From positions 1 to 64,000 of the forward strand of contig CALCOY010000082.1 of NCBI GenBank assembly GCA_937897325.1: DNA of 64,000 nt, given 5' to 3'. The notes beneath the pieces were generated by a model, which did no database searches, was not told where the DNA came from, and worked only from the letters and a program-made list of their open reading frames with translations. Position numbers and translations under genes: made by a program. Positions 16,815-25,865 of this stretch are shown here, one piece after another (the first letter of the stretch is position 1; every line of letters begins with the position of its first letter). The stretch comes from an uncultured Shimia sp. (lineage in GTDB: Bacteria; Pseudomonadota; Alphaproteobacteria; Rhodobacterales; Rhodobacteraceae).

Positions 16815-18101
16815 ATGCCGCGAAATAGCCCCAATCGGCTGCATTTTCGAAATGGCAAACGAATTGGGATGATCAGCGAAATGGCTCCGCTCTCCGACAT
16901 CATGACGCCACTTCAAACCGAAGTGACCTTTCTTCTGTTAAGATCCACCCGCCTCTCCCCGAAACACTTCCAGAAAAGTCTGCAGGCTTTGCTGCCTCAC
17001 TCCGCAGATCTTGGCCAGATCGCAAAATCCCAGGCAGATTGGCGCGTCGATATTGGTGACGCGTCACTCTTTGTCTCACCCAGCAAGAAAAAGTGCGAGG
17101 ATGACGCGCTGCATGCGGCCAGACATGCCAGCCTGACAAAATCAAAGGCCCACGACTATGATCGAGATGTGCGCCAGCATCGCGCTCACATCACCCTTTC
17201 CCTGCGATCGCGCGTTGAAAACGCGACTGACGAACCCGTGGCGCGTTTGCGCATTCTGATGTCGGCAACGCTTGCGCTTTTGGATCAATGCGCACCGTCG
17301 CTTGTCCTCTGGAGGCCGTCCAACATGCTGTTCACGCCTTGGGAGATCGAGGCAGTGGCCGATCATGAATTGCCGCTAGCCTTGTCGGTCCATCCACAAC
17401 CCACGACCGAGGCGGACAAGCTGACAGGCCTGCGGTTGGAAGGCGCACATCACTTTGCGGGCCAAACGCTTTGCGTTGATGCATCCGCGCGTTCTTTTGC
17501 GGACAGCTATGACATCGCGATAAGCGCACTTGCCGCCAAGACGGGCCAACTTCTTCCACTGGACCACGGCGACATTCTGGAAACCCGGAATGGGGAGGAA
17601 TTGTTTGTCAGACATGAGGCACCCGACGCCAAGGATCCGGCGGGGCGTTTGTGCCTGTCGCTGACCGCGCCAGCCATCCTTGAAACCCAGCAATTGGCGC
17701 CACAGCCGGTCGTCGAAGATCTGCGTCCCGATGAAGAAGCAACATCCGAAGATGATATCGACATGGCCATCGGCGAGATGGTCAAGACGAGCAAATCACA
17801 AACCAGCTTTGCCGACCGTGTCGCGCGGATCAAAACCAGCCACGACAGCGGACTGCCCGGCACCGGAGAGGTCGAGCCTGGACAGGTTTCGCTGACAGAA
17901 CCTGAAACCGATCCGCTGCTCAAAGCGGCACCCGTCGTTACCCGAAAAAGTGTGGGTGCCTCTTTGGCCAGCAAAATCTTTCTTTTTGCAATTTGCGCAT
18001 TCGGTGTCGTCGCGTCCCAGTACATCATGACGCCGGGGAACGGATCCAAGCTGGCCAACCTGATATTCGACAGTCAAGGTCAGGAAATCCTGCAACCCTG
18101 A
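16815..18101 (+). CDS. Hypothetical protein with a single C-terminal membrane helix
   Basis: A protein of up to 428 residues that I do not recognise. Residues about 35-300 look like a globular alpha/beta region (TEVTFLLLRSTRLSPKHF, VARLRILMSATLALLDQ, PSLVLWRPSNMLFTPWE). A polar acidic linker follows, then one hydrophobic helix KIFLFAICAFGVVASQYIM at about 387-405 and a short tail, a tail-anchored layout. Start choice is uncertain: 16815 has no clear ribosome site, and ATGs at 16869 and 16881 are alternatives. It precedes the transglycosylase gene by 68 bases on the same strand. Confidence 0.7.
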   Translation: MPRNSPNRLHFRNGKRIGMISEMAPLSDIMTPLQTEVTFLLLRSTRLSPKHFQKSLQALLPHSADLGQIAKSQADWRVDIGDASLFVSPSKKKCEDDALHAARHASLTKSKAHDYDRDVRQHRAHITLSLRSRVENATDEPVARLRILMSATLALLDQCAPSLVLWRPSNMLFTPWEIEAVADHELPLALSVHPQPTTEADKLTGLRLEGAHHFAGQTLCVDASARSFADSYDIAISALAAKTGQLLPLDHGDILETRNGEELFVRHEAPDAKDPAGRLCLSLTAPAILETQQLAPQPVVEDLRPDEEATSEDDIDMAIGEMVKTSKSQTSFADRVARIKTSHDSGLPGTGEVEPGQVSLTEPETDPLLKAAPVVTRKSVGASLASKIFLFAICAFGVVASQYIMTPGNGSKLANLIFDSQGQEILQP

Positions 18102-18169
18102 CCCACTTTACGAAGCTGTGGCATTCGCGTCATACTTTCGATCATGTATCGAATGAGGGCGTTGAATTC

Positions 18170-18973
18170 ATGATAAGACATTTTCGAGGAACCACATTGG
18201 GCCTGATTGCAGGTGCTTTGATCGGTGGCGCAGCATCTGCGAATTGCGGGAACAGTGCTGCAGGCTTCAATACGTGGAAAGCCAGCTTCGCATCCGAGGC
18301 GCAGCGGGCAGGCGTCAAACAACGGGGGCTTCAGGCGCTTGCGCAAGCCAACTATGCCAATGCGACCATTGCAGCCGACCGAAATCAAAAGTCGTTTCGT
18401 TACTCTCTGGACAAGTTCATGCAGGTCCGGGGTGCCAATACGATTGTCGCGCAAGGACGCAAACGCAAGGCATCGAATCCGAATTTCTACGCTGCACTCG
18501 AACGTCAGTATGGCGTGCCTGCTGGAGTGCTAATCGCGATTCACGGGATGGAGACAGGCTTTGGCGGCTTCATGGGTAATAGCTCGGTCGTTTCGGCGAT
18601 CGTGACGCTGACTTACGATTGCCGCCGCTCGGACTTTTTTAAACCGCATGCGATTGGCGCGCTGAAGCTTGTGGATCAGGGTGCGATAAGTGCCAATACG
18701 AGGGGTGCAAAGCATGGGGAATTGGGACATACTCAGTTCCTGCCCGGCAATGCACTGAAATACGGCGTAGACGGCAACGGCGACGGTCGGGTGGATTTCT
18801 ACAACCAAACCGATGCGCTGGCCTCAACGGCGAATTTCCTTCGACGCAAGGGCTGGAAACCGGGGCGCGGCTATCAGCCGGGCGAGACCAACTTTGGTGT
18901 CATCAAGCAATGGAACGCCGCGAAAGTGTACCAGCAGGCCATCGCGATCATGGCCGCGAAGATCGACGGCTAG
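18170..18973 (+). CDS. Lytic murein transglycosylase, MltB family
   Basis: A 267-residue periplasmic enzyme that cleaves the MurNAc-GlcNAc bond of peptidoglycan to give 1,6-anhydro ends. A signal peptide (about 1-24, LIGGAASA-NC) is followed by the SLT_2 domain: NPNFYAALERQYGVPAGVLIAIHG, catalytic Glu128 in METGFGG, then HGELGHTQFLPGNALKYGVD and DALASTANFLRRKGW. It lacks the extra peptidoglycan-binding domain of some MltB proteins. A lipobox is not obvious, so it may be soluble. Its stop overlaps the convergent ligase gene by 4 bases. Confidence 0.9.
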   Translation: MIRHFRGTTLGLIAGALIGGAASANCGNSAAGFNTWKASFASEAQRAGVKQRGLQALAQANYANATIAADRNQKSFRYSLDKFMQVRGANTIVAQGRKRKASNPNFYAALERQYGVPAGVLIAIHGMETGFGGFMGNSSVVSAIVTLTYDCRRSDFFKPHAIGALKLVDQGAISANTRGAKHGELGHTQFLPGNALKYGVDGNGDGRVDFYNQTDALASTANFLRRKGWKPGRGYQPGETNFGVIKQWNAAKVYQQAIAIMAAKIDG

Positions 18974-20463
18974 GCGTCTCGCAGCCAATCGCGCAAGGTG
19001 GTTTTGAGCACCTTGCCGTAATTGTTCTTCGGCAATTCAGGCACTCGGATGTATCGTTTGGGTGCCTTGAAACGCGCGATATTGTTCCGGCAGAGATCGT
19101 CAAGAGCTTTGTCTGACGCATCGCTCACCACAAAAGCCACAACCTCCTCACCCCAGCCTGGGTGAGGCTGACCGATGACGGACGCCTCTTGGACATCCGG
19201 ATGTTGCAGCAGGATCTCCTCAACCTCGCGGGGATAGACGTTGGATCCGCCGCTGATGATCACATCCTTGGAACGATCAATCAGGGTGAGATAACCGGCA
19301 TCATCCAGCGTTCCTACATCGCCGGTCATCAGCCATCCGTCTTTCAGGGTTTGGGCGCTCCCTTCCGGATCACGCCAGTATCCCGGCATAACGGGCGCAC
19401 CACGGACCATCACCTCGCCTGTTGCGCCCGCCGGTAGAGACTGCCCATCGGGCCCTCCAATTGCGATCTCGACGCAGGATTGCGCCCGTCCAACCGAGGC
19501 AATACGGCTTTTCCAATCGGGATGGTTTCGGTTCTGAATATCCGCCCGAGACAGCGACGTGATCGCCATCGGACATTCCCCTTGACCGTAGATCTGCACG
19601 AAGATCGGCCCGAATGTGTCAAGAGCAGCCAACAGATCGGCCTGATACATCGGCCCGCCGCCATAGACGATCGTTCGGAGACCACGCCCATCGTCTCCAG
19701 CCGCCTGCGCATGACGGGTCAGACGTCCGACCATCGTTGGTGCGGCAAACATATGGACCCGGCCCATCTTGGCCGCCAGATCGAGGACTTCTGCCGGATC
19801 AAAACCACCCGACGCAGGCAGTACATGTCGCGCGCCGACCTGTACATGAACAAGCGCATAGAGACCTGCCCCGTGGCTGAGTGGTGCCGCATAAATCGCG
19901 GCATCCTCGGCCGAAACCGTATCCACATCCGCATGATAGCTGAGCGCCATCGCCTTTAGCATCCCATGGGTGATCTTCACGCCTTTTGGCCGTCCAGTCG
20001 TGCCGGATGTGTAAAAGAGCCAGGCGAGATCCTCGGCGTTTCTGCTGACGATTGGGCCTGCCGATTGCCCCGATAACTGCGGGACGGAGATATCGATAAT
20101 GGGCAGCGAACAGCTGGCCTCTATCAGCCGTGCTGCGTCCGCTTCGGTCGCGAAGACTAGGCTGCTTTCAGAATGATTGAGGATGAAGGCCGCCTCACGA
20201 CCATGCAGCTTGGCATTGATCGGAACAGCAACGGCACCCGCATACCATATTCCATAAAGCAGCATCAGATAGTCGGGTACGTTCTTCATGAACAGGGCCA
20301 CCCGGTCGCCAGGTCTCACACCGTGGTCCACAAGCCAGCCTGACAGCTGCATCGCGATTTGATCAAATCGCCTGTAGTCGGCAATCTGCGTCACACCCCG
20401 GAACAAAGCCGGACGCATTGGTGCTGCCATCGCCTGGCGCTTCAGCCAAAGGCCAAGGTTCAT
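18970..20463 (-). CDS. AMP-forming acyl-CoA synthetase
   Basis: A 497-residue ANL-family ligase that activates a carboxylic acid through an acyl-adenylate and joins it to CoA. The P-loop [19 protein letters not shown] (about 155-173), YGQGECPM in place of the usual YG-TE motif A5, [20 protein letters not shown] and the hinge [16 protein letters not shown] are clear, as is the catalytic Lys in NNYGKVLK near the end. The ATG at 20463 opens the family N-terminus ([11 protein letters not shown]); the longer frame is not supported. Substrate is unknown; long-chain, short-chain or malonate-type are possible. It is divergent from accB. Confidence 0.9.
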   Translation of the reverse strand: MNLGLWLKRQAMAAPMRPALFRGVTQIADYRRFDQIAMQLSGWLVDHGVRPGDRVALFMKNVPDYLMLLYGIWYAGAVAVPINAKLHGREAAFILNHSESSLVFATEADAARLIEASCSLPIIDISVPQLSGQSAGPIVSRNAEDLAWLFYTSGTTGRPKGVKITHGMLKAMALSYHADVDTVSAEDAAIYAAPLSHGAGLYALVHVQVGARHVLPASGGFDPAEVLDLAAKMGRVHMFAAPTMVGRLTRHAQAAGDDGRGLRTIVYGGGPMYQADLLAALDTFGPIFVQIYGQGECPMAITSLSRADIQNRNHPDWKSRIASVGRAQSCVEIAIGGPDGQSLPAGATGEVMVRGAPVMPGYWRDPEGSAQTLKDGWLMTGDVGTLDDAGYLTLIDRSKDVIISGGSNVYPREVEEILLQHPDVQEASVIGQPHPGWGEEVVAFVVSDASDKALDDLCRNNIARFKAPKRYIRVPELPKNNYGKVLKTTLRDWLRDA

Positions 20464-20575
20464 AGTTGAGTCCCTTCGCGGTGACGCTTTCCCTAACGAA
20501 ATCGTTCGCATATACAAACGGCAGTCCAGAGGCAGACATATCACAAAATTCCGCAAACAACCGGTCGAGGCATCG

Positions 20576-21079
20576 ATGACAAATACCCCACATGACGCTG
20601 ACGTGGCCTTTATCAGGGCCCTGGCTGAACTTTTGCAGGAAAACGATCTGACCGAATTGCAGGTGAAGCGGGAATACGGAGAGGATGACAGCCTGAATGT
20701 CCGGGTCTCACGTCAAAAAGGTCAGATGACCGTCATGACAGAAGCACCAGCGCAAGTAATGCAAGCACCAGCGGCAACCCTTGCCCCAGCGGCGCAAGTG
20801 ACCCCCGCCCCCGCAGAGAAATCCAGCGACGATCCGGCCGACCATCCCGGAGCCGTGACCTCGCCCATGGTCGGCACTGTCTATCTGCAATCAGAACCGG
20901 GCGCGCCCGCCTTCATCCGCGTAGGCCAGCAAGTCAGTGAGGGAGAGACCCTGCTGATCGTGGAAGCCATGAAAACCATGAACCAGATCCCCGCACCGCG
21001 TGCGGGAACGGTCAAACGCATTCTGGTCGATGATGGCACGGCTGTTGAATTCGGGGCTCCTCTCGTGATCCTTGAATAG
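20576..21079 (+). CDS. accB: Acetyl-CoA carboxylase biotin carboxyl carrier protein
   Basis: A 167-residue carrier that bears the biotin of acetyl-CoA carboxylase, moving CO2 from biotin carboxylase to acetyl-CoA for fatty-acid synthesis. A helical N-terminus ([21 protein letters not shown]) is followed by an Ala/Pro-rich linker (about 57-85) and the biotinyl domain with EAMKTMNQI, biotin on Lys133, plus the thumb-like SEPGAPAF loop of true AccB. It is followed 10 bases later by accC. Confidence 0.95.
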   Translation: MTNTPHDADVAFIRALAELLQENDLTELQVKREYGEDDSLNVRVSRQKGQMTVMTEAPAQVMQAPAATLAPAAQVTPAPAEKSSDDPADHPGAVTSPMVGTVYLQSEPGAPAFIRVGQQVSEGETLLIVEAMKTMNQIPAPRAGTVKRILVDDGTAVEFGAPLVILE

Positions 21080-21089
21080 GGCGCCAGAG

Positions 21090-22442
21090 ATGTTTGAAAA
21101 GATCCTGATTGCAAATCGCGGGGAGATTGCTCTTCGTGTCGTGCGTGCGGCCCGCGAAATGGGAATTGGCACCGTTGCGGTGCATTCAACCGCTGACGCA
21201 GATGCCATGCATGTCCGTATGGCCGACGAGTCAGTCTGCATCGGTCCGCCCGCATCGCCGCAATCCTACCTCTCGGTCCCGGCAATCATCTCGGCCTGCG
21301 AAATCACAGGGGCTGAGGCGATCCATCCGGGCTATGGCTTTCTGTCGGAAAACGCGCAGTTTGTGCAAATTGTGGAAGACCACGATCTGACCTTTATCGG
21401 CCCCTCGGCTGAGCATATTCGGGTGATGGGTGACAAGATCACGGCCAAGGACACGATGAAAGAACTTGGCGTACCTTGCGTGCCCGGCAGTGATGGTGGT
21501 GTGCCAGATCTGGCCGCGGCGCAGCGGATCGGGGAGGAGATCGGCTATCCCGTGATCGTTAAAGCGACCGCCGGAGGTGGTGGCCGCGGCATGAAGGTTG
21601 CGCAGACGGCAAAGGACATGGAAAACGCCTTTGGAACCGCGCGATCAGAGGCAAAGGCAGCGTTCGGCAATGATGAAGTCTACATCGAGAAGTATCTGAC
21701 CACGCCGCGCCACATCGAAATTCAGGTCTTTGGAGACGGCAAAGGCAAAGCGGTCCATCTTGGGGAACGCGATTGTTCGTTGCAGCGGCGTCATCAGAAA
21801 GTCTTTGAAGAGGCGCCGGGTCCGGCGATTAGCGCAGAAGAGCGCGCTCGGATCGGCAAGGTCTGCGCAGACGCGGTTGCCAAGATCAACTACATCGGCG
21901 CGGGGACAATCGAGTTCCTTTATGAAAAAGGGGAGTTCTACTTCATCGAGATGAATACCCGCCTTCAGGTCGAACACCCGGTGACTGAAGGCATTTTTGG
22001 TGTCGACCTTGTGCGAGAGCAGATCCGGGTGGCTGCAGGCCTGCCGATGTCCTTTGCGCAAGAGGATCTTCAGATCAATGGTCACGCTATCGAGGTGCGC
22101 ATCAACGCTGAACGCCTGCCCGATTTCGCGCCCAGCCCGGGACGCATCACCCAATATCATGCGCCGGGTGGTCTGGGCGTTCGGATGGACAGTGCGCTTT
22201 ATGACGGTTATTCGATCCCACCCTATTACGACAGCCTCATCGGCAAGCTGATCGTGCATGGACGGGACCGAGTCGAGGCGCTCGCACGGCTTGACCGCGC
22301 GCTTGGCGAGTTGATAGTCGACGGCGTTGACACGACCGTGCCGTTGTTTCATGCGCTTTTGCAAGAAGAAGACGTGCATACCGGGCGCTACAACATCCAT
22401 TGGCTGGAAGACTGGCTCGACAAGCAGATGCCGCCTGGCTGA
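21090..22442 (+). CDS. accC: Acetyl-CoA carboxylase biotin carboxylase subunit
   Basis: A 450-residue ATP-grasp enzyme that carboxylates the biotin of AccB with bicarbonate and ATP; E. coli AccC has 449. It begins [17 protein letters not shown], with the glycine-rich ATP loop [28 protein letters not shown], and the catalytic region [16 protein letters not shown]. The ATG at 21090 fits the family start; an in-frame ATG at 21072 would overlap accB. Its stop shares one base with the start of aat (TGATG). Confidence 0.96.
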   Translation: MFEKILIANRGEIALRVVRAAREMGIGTVAVHSTADADAMHVRMADESVCIGPPASPQSYLSVPAIISACEITGAEAIHPGYGFLSENAQFVQIVEDHDLTFIGPSAEHIRVMGDKITAKDTMKELGVPCVPGSDGGVPDLAAAQRIGEEIGYPVIVKATAGGGGRGMKVAQTAKDMENAFGTARSEAKAAFGNDEVYIEKYLTTPRHIEIQVFGDGKGKAVHLGERDCSLQRRHQKVFEEAPGPAISAEERARIGKVCADAVAKINYIGAGTIEFLYEKGEFYFIEMNTRLQVEHPVTEGIFGVDLVREQIRVAAGLPMSFAQEDLQINGHAIEVRINAERLPDFAPSPGRITQYHAPGGLGVRMDSALYDGYSIPPYYDSLIGKLIVHGRDRVEALARLDRALGELIVDGVDTTVPLFHALLQEEDVHTGRYNIHWLEDWLDKQMPPG

Positions 22443-23074
22443 TGGGGCTGACCCCTGAAATCCTGCTGCATGGATATTCCATCGGTATCTTTCCGATGGC
22501 CGAACATCGGGACGACCCCGAGGTCTTCTGGGTCGACCCGCGCAAACGTGGCATCCTGCCGATCCAGAACCTGCACGTGTCGCGTAGTCTCGCAAAAGCC
22601 ATGCGCAAAACCACATTCAGCATGAGTGTGAACCAGGATTTTAAAGGTGTCATCGACGGATGTGCAGCCCGTGATGAGACGTGGATCAACCGTGAGATTC
22701 GCTCGCTCTGTCTCCGACTGCATCGGCGCGGGAAGGCCCATTCGCTCGAGATATGGGATGGCGCCATGCTTGTCGGTGGGATCTACGGCATCACACTGGG
22801 CGCCGCGTTCTTCGGTGAAAGCATGTTCTCCCGGAAGGAAAATGCCTCAAAAATGGCGCTTGCAGCATGTGTTGAAAGGCTTCAGCGGGGCGGCTTTACT
22901 CTCTTCGACACGCAATTCGTGACGGATCATCTGGCCCGAATGGGCGCGATCGAAGTGCCGCGCGCGCGATATCAGAACATGTTGAACGATGCCCTGACGC
23001 GCACGGCCAGTTTCACCAGTCCGGCGCATGTCACGCTTCAGGATGTCGTGCAGCGCATGACCCAGATGTCATAG
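22442..23074 (+). CDS. aat: Leucyl/phenylalanyl-tRNA-protein transferase
   Basis: A 210-residue enzyme that adds Leu or Phe to proteins with N-terminal Lys or Arg, marking them for ClpAP. Family motifs: TPEILLHGYSIGIFPMAE, VFWVDPRKRGILP, GGIYGITLGAAFFGESMFSR, SKMALAACVERLQRGGFTLFDTQF. Start is coupled to accC through TGATG; the longer frame inside accC is rejected. The 3' 37 bases overlap the convergent DUF2155 gene. The accB-accC-aat order is common in Rhodobacteraceae. Confidence 0.95.
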   Translation: MGLTPEILLHGYSIGIFPMAEHRDDPEVFWVDPRKRGILPIQNLHVSRSLAKAMRKTTFSMSVNQDFKGVIDGCAARDETWINREIRSLCLRLHRRGKAHSLEIWDGAMLVGGIYGITLGAAFFGESMFSRKENASKMALAACVERLQRGGFTLFDTQFVTDHLARMGAIEVPRARYQNMLNDALTRTASFTSPAHVTLQDVVQRMTQMS

Positions 23075-23397
23075 CGCGGATGCTCCAATGCGCTAAGCGC
23101 TGGTGAGGATGCAACCATCCAACCCGAAAACAACACGTTGTCGTCTGCATCTTCCGTGATCTGCAGGCCAGCATAGGCATCGCCCGACGGATTGCCCGCA
23201 GGATAGCGGCATTCGGTCAGCGTGATAGTCAACCGCCCGACCCGAGCGCTGGTGCCCGAAGGCATTTCGATGTCGAAAACGTCACCGTTGTAGCGATCAA
23301 GACCGCGCAGAACGACGCCGGGTGCGACGCTTGTCTGTTCCTGCCCTGTCGCAGGCAGCGCAAGCATGGCGATCACGGCGGTTGAGAACCATTTCAT
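23038..23397 (-). CDS. DUF2155 secreted protein
   Basis: A 119-residue protein with a signal peptide (FSTAVIAMLALPATG, about 1-19) and the DUF2155 core: GVVLRGLDRYNGDVFDIEMPSG, RVGRLTITLTECRYPAGNP, AYAGLQITEDADD, FSGWMVASSPALSALEHPRYDIWVMRC. Two cysteines could form a disulfide. The function of the family is unknown. It overlaps the mlaD stop by 4 bases (ATGA) and is probably the last gene of the NDUFA12-mlaD-DUF2155 unit. Confidence 0.92.
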   Translation of the reverse strand: MKWFSTAVIAMLALPATGQEQTSVAPGVVLRGLDRYNGDVFDIEMPSGTSARVGRLTITLTECRYPAGNPSGDAYAGLQITEDADDNVLFSGWMVASSPALSALEHPRYDIWVMRCTTS

Positions 23398-23849
23398 TCA
23401 CCAGCACCATCGCCGCCCACATAGCGCAAAAGCAGTGTGATCAGACTGACCGCTCCTTGCGTGTCGGTAATCTCGTCACCCGCTTCGAAATAAAACGGCG
23501 AGCCACCCGGCATGATCTCTACAAAGCTGCCACCCAACAAACCTTCGGAGCTGATAATGATCGCGCTGTCATCGGGGATCTGCGTGCCCGCATTCAACGC
23601 GACGACCGTTTCAGCCCGATAAGTTTCGGCGTTCAGCGTCACCGCTGACACAGTCCCGACCTTCACCCCGGCCAGTCGCACATCGCTGCCGACGCTGATC
23701 CCTTCAAGGCTGCGGAAACTGGCGGTCAGCGGATATGTGTCCCCGCCCGTCGGACCAAAGCCCGAGATTTGGGCTGCATACACAGTGAACCCAACCGCCG
23801 CGGCCAAAACCGCGCCGCCTACAAGCGTCTCTGTAACCGACCCTGCCAT
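23394..23849 (-). CDS. mlaD: MlaD-type MCE-domain lipid transport protein
   Basis: A 151-residue inner-membrane-anchored MCE protein of the Mla phospholipid transport system. One N-terminal helix (ETLVGGAVLAAAVGFTVYAA) is followed by the MCE domain with SFRSLEGISVGSDVRLAGVKVGTV, AIIISSEGLLGGSFVEI and a hydrophobic tail VSLITLLLRYVGG resembling the helix that lines the MlaD hexamer pore. The ATG at 23849 lies 4 bases after the NDUFA12 stop. No mlaE/mlaF genes are in the window. Confidence 0.92.
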   Translation of the reverse strand: MAGSVTETLVGGAVLAAAVGFTVYAAQISGFGPTGGDTYPLTASFRSLEGISVGSDVRLAGVKVGTVSAVTLNAETYRAETVVALNAGTQIPDDSAIIISSEGLLGGSFVEIMPGGSPFYFEAGDEITDTQGAVSLITLLLRYVGGDGAGE

Positions 23850-23853
23850 CTTA

Positions 23854-24237
23854 CTATTCTGGAGACCACGCCTCGTAGTCCGACCGATCAGCAGGCTCGG
23901 ATCGGCGGATTGAGCCCGCTGGCGCATAGGCCAACGCCGTCCCTGTCAAGTTTTCCTGATGCGGCTTTTCCCACGACTTATGGATCAGCGGGCGTTCGGT
24001 CGGGGGCTCATCCCACGTGCGGTGCAACCAGCCATGCCATTCGGGATCCACTCGGCTGGCTTCAGCCTCACCGCTGTAGATCACCCAGCGTTTGCTGTCG
24101 TCCGCATTGCGGTAGAACACATTTCCCTGCGTGTCTTCCCCGACTCTGACGCCCTTGCGCCAGGTGAAAATCTGGGTGTTGAGTGTCTGGCCATTCCACC
24201 AGGTCACCGCCCGCAGAAGAGTGTCGATGAAGCGCAT
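23854..24237 (-). CDS. NDUFA12 (B17.2)-like complex I accessory subunit
   Basis: A 127-residue homologue of mitochondrial NDUFA12, an accessory subunit of NADH:ubiquinone oxidoreductase retained in alphaproteobacteria. The pattern is [54 protein letters not shown]. The ATG at 24237 has GGAGA upstream; an extra 40 codons in the frame are not family-like. It heads an operon with mlaD and DUF2155, away from the main nuo genes. Confidence 0.92.
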   Translation of the reverse strand: MRFIDTLLRAVTWWNGQTLNTQIFTWRKGVRVGEDTQGNVFYRNADDSKRWVIYSGEAEASRVDPEWHGWLHRTWDEPPTERPLIHKSWEKPHQENLTGTALAYAPAGSIRRSEPADRSDYEAWSPE

Positions 24238-24415
24238 GTCTGTCTCCGTTTCCCTGCATTTCATATGGCCCAAGACAGGCGCGGTTGCCAGAGGCAACTT
24301 GTCCCCCAGGACGAGCACTGTCACGACTTCGCCGATTGCGTGACTAAGTTTTGTCAAATTTTACCGGCATTGTTCTCACATACGAACCAATATTAACTAT
24401 TGAAGAGAACAAAAT

Positions 24416-24661
24416 ATGAACTTGCGATCAAAGAGAACGCTCATTGTCTACGCCTTTGGTGCAGCCGTGCTCTGGTCGCCTATGCTGGCCGAAGATACAC
24501 GGATGGGCCCGACAGGTTCCAAATTCATATCGGTAGAGGCGGAGTCAGACGCGGACTTGCCCATCGTCGCCAAAGGCATGGTTCACGCATCTGTCTGGCT
24601 GGCTGAGATCACCGGGTCAGCAAAGCCGAGGGTGAAACTACCCACGATCGAAGCGCATTGA
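24416..24661 (+). CDS. Small secreted hypothetical protein
   Basis: An 81-residue protein with a signal-peptide-like start (RSKRTLIVYAFGAAVLWSPMLA) and a short polar mature part (about 55 residues, SKFISVEAESDADLPIVAKGMVHASVWLAEITGS). No family is recognised. It is divergent from the NDUFA12 operon in an AT-richer gap and convergent with the methyltransferase gene. The small size leaves some doubt that it is real. Confidence 0.6.
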   Translation: MNLRSKRTLIVYAFGAAVLWSPMLAEDTRMGPTGSKFISVEAESDADLPIVAKGMVHASVWLAEITGSAKPRVKLPTIEAH

Positions 24662-24686
24662 CCCTCAGTTAAGGACTCCGATGGCT

Positions 24687-25406
24687 TCAGGTGTCCCCGA
24701 CAAACCGGGCAATCGCCTTTGAACCTGCGGATTGCATCTGCAAAAGATCCCCAAGCCGGCTTTCACCGAAATCAGACAGGGTCATTTCGAAATATCGCTC
24801 TTTGATCTCGGCATACTTTTGAGAGAGCGTGGTGTTCTCTGCATCAAGGCCGGTAACAATGGTCAGACCACTTGGTTGGCAATCAACGATTTCGATCGTC
24901 AAATCTGGTCGATACTCTTTGAGGATCGGCACAAGCTTCCAGACATCCCCCACCCAACTTGGTGTCAGATCGGGCCGCGGACTGCGTTCTGCAGCGGCAT
25001 AAGACATCGGCACACAATCGTGCATGACGATGATGCTGTCTGGCTTTGCCAGCTTTTCAGAACTCATGAAGTCGCGCAGCAGAAACTCAAACCGATGCAT
25101 CCCGTCCAAAAAGAACATGTCAAACCTGTCAACAATTGCCTTGAACGGTGCCTGCGCAAAGAAATCGTCGCTGGTGAGTTGATAGAAATGAACTTGGGGT
25201 TTGCCCCGGATCACATCCTCGGAAATCACGAATTGCGGATCTACCGCCACCGATTTGCCCGGGGCCATTGCAAGGCTGCGGCCTTCGTTCGTCCCGATCT
25301 CAAGATACCAATCTGGCCAGATGTGGCGGTGCATGCGGGCCAGAAAACCCAAGTAGTGCGCACCATGTGCAGGCTTGATCGGAGCGGCAAGAAGATCTTT
25401 GGGCAT
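24687..25406 (-). CDS. Class I SAM-dependent methyltransferase-like protein
   Basis: A 239-residue protein of the Methyltransf_24 type. Motif I is WYLEIGTNEGRSLA (about 32-45), followed by KSVAVDPQF, and later FDMFFLDGMHRFEFLLRDF and IIVMHDCVP, as in methyltransferases acting near glycan or hydroxamate-type substrates. AAAGG precedes the ATG. It stands alone between a small secreted gene and ridA; substrate unknown. Confidence 0.82.
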   Translation of the reverse strand: MPKDLLAAPIKPAHGAHYLGFLARMHRHIWPDWYLEIGTNEGRSLAMAPGKSVAVDPQFVISEDVIRGKPQVHFYQLTSDDFFAQAPFKAIVDRFDMFFLDGMHRFEFLLRDFMSSEKLAKPDSIIVMHDCVPMSYAAAERSPRPDLTPSWVGDVWKLVPILKEYRPDLTIEIVDCQPSGLTIVTGLDAENTTLSQKYAEIKERYFEMTLSDFGESRLGDLLQMQSAGSKAIARFVGDT

Positions 25407-25493
25407 CGGCGCCTTTCAGGTAGAAATCAGGGCCAAGGCCCATTCGTTAACGATGTCATATAGAGGAAGCGCGGGCAGTGAAACCGCGTTCCA

Positions 25494-25865
25494 TCAATCA
25501 CCCGTCGTTGGGGCGAGCGCGGTCACCTCGATCTCGATCTTGTACTTCGAGTCGATCAGGCCGCATTCGATCATCGTCGCCGCCGGTGGGTTCTCTCCGA
25601 ATGTCTCGACCAGAGCGGGCCAGCACGCTTCGAAATCAGCGCAGTCCGGCAGCATGTAGGTCACGCGCACGACATCCGCAAAAGAGGCACCAGCCTCTTT
25701 CAGTGCTGCTTCGACCACAGCCAAAGCCGATCGGCACTGTGCCACGACATCCGCGCCCTCACCGACCGTTCCTGCGACGTGCACAAAGCCGCCTGCGACC
25801 ACCGCGCGGCAATACCCTATCTTGGGCTCGAACGCTCCGCCGGAATGAATGCGTTTGATCGCCAT
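25494..25865 (-). CDS. RidA-family protein lacking the catalytic arginine
   Basis: A 123-residue YjgF/YER057c/UK114 protein (GYCRAVVAGGFVHVAGTVGEG, ALKEAGASFADVVRVTYML, KIEIEVTALAP). RidA proper hydrolyses reactive 2-aminoacrylate imines using an Arg in a PARS-type motif; here the aligned segment reads PPAATMIE, with Ala96 at that site, so deaminase activity is unlikely. It belongs to one of the Arg-less Rid subfamilies. Its start is coupled to the uvrD stop (TGATG). Confidence 0.9.
   Translation of the reverse strand: MAIKRIHSGGAFEPKIGYCRAVVAGGFVHVAGTVGEGADVVAQCRSALAVVEAALKEAGASFADVVRVTYMLPDCADFEACWPALVETFGENPPAATMIECGLIDSKYKIEIEVTALAPTTGD

Noticed and set aside
20576-22442. accB-accC as part of a propionyl-CoA carboxylase operon controlled by ScfR
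   Set aside because: The carrier is a separate AccB with the AccB-type thumb loop and aat follows, the normal fatty-acid-synthesis locus; no carboxyltransferase or mutase gene is near.
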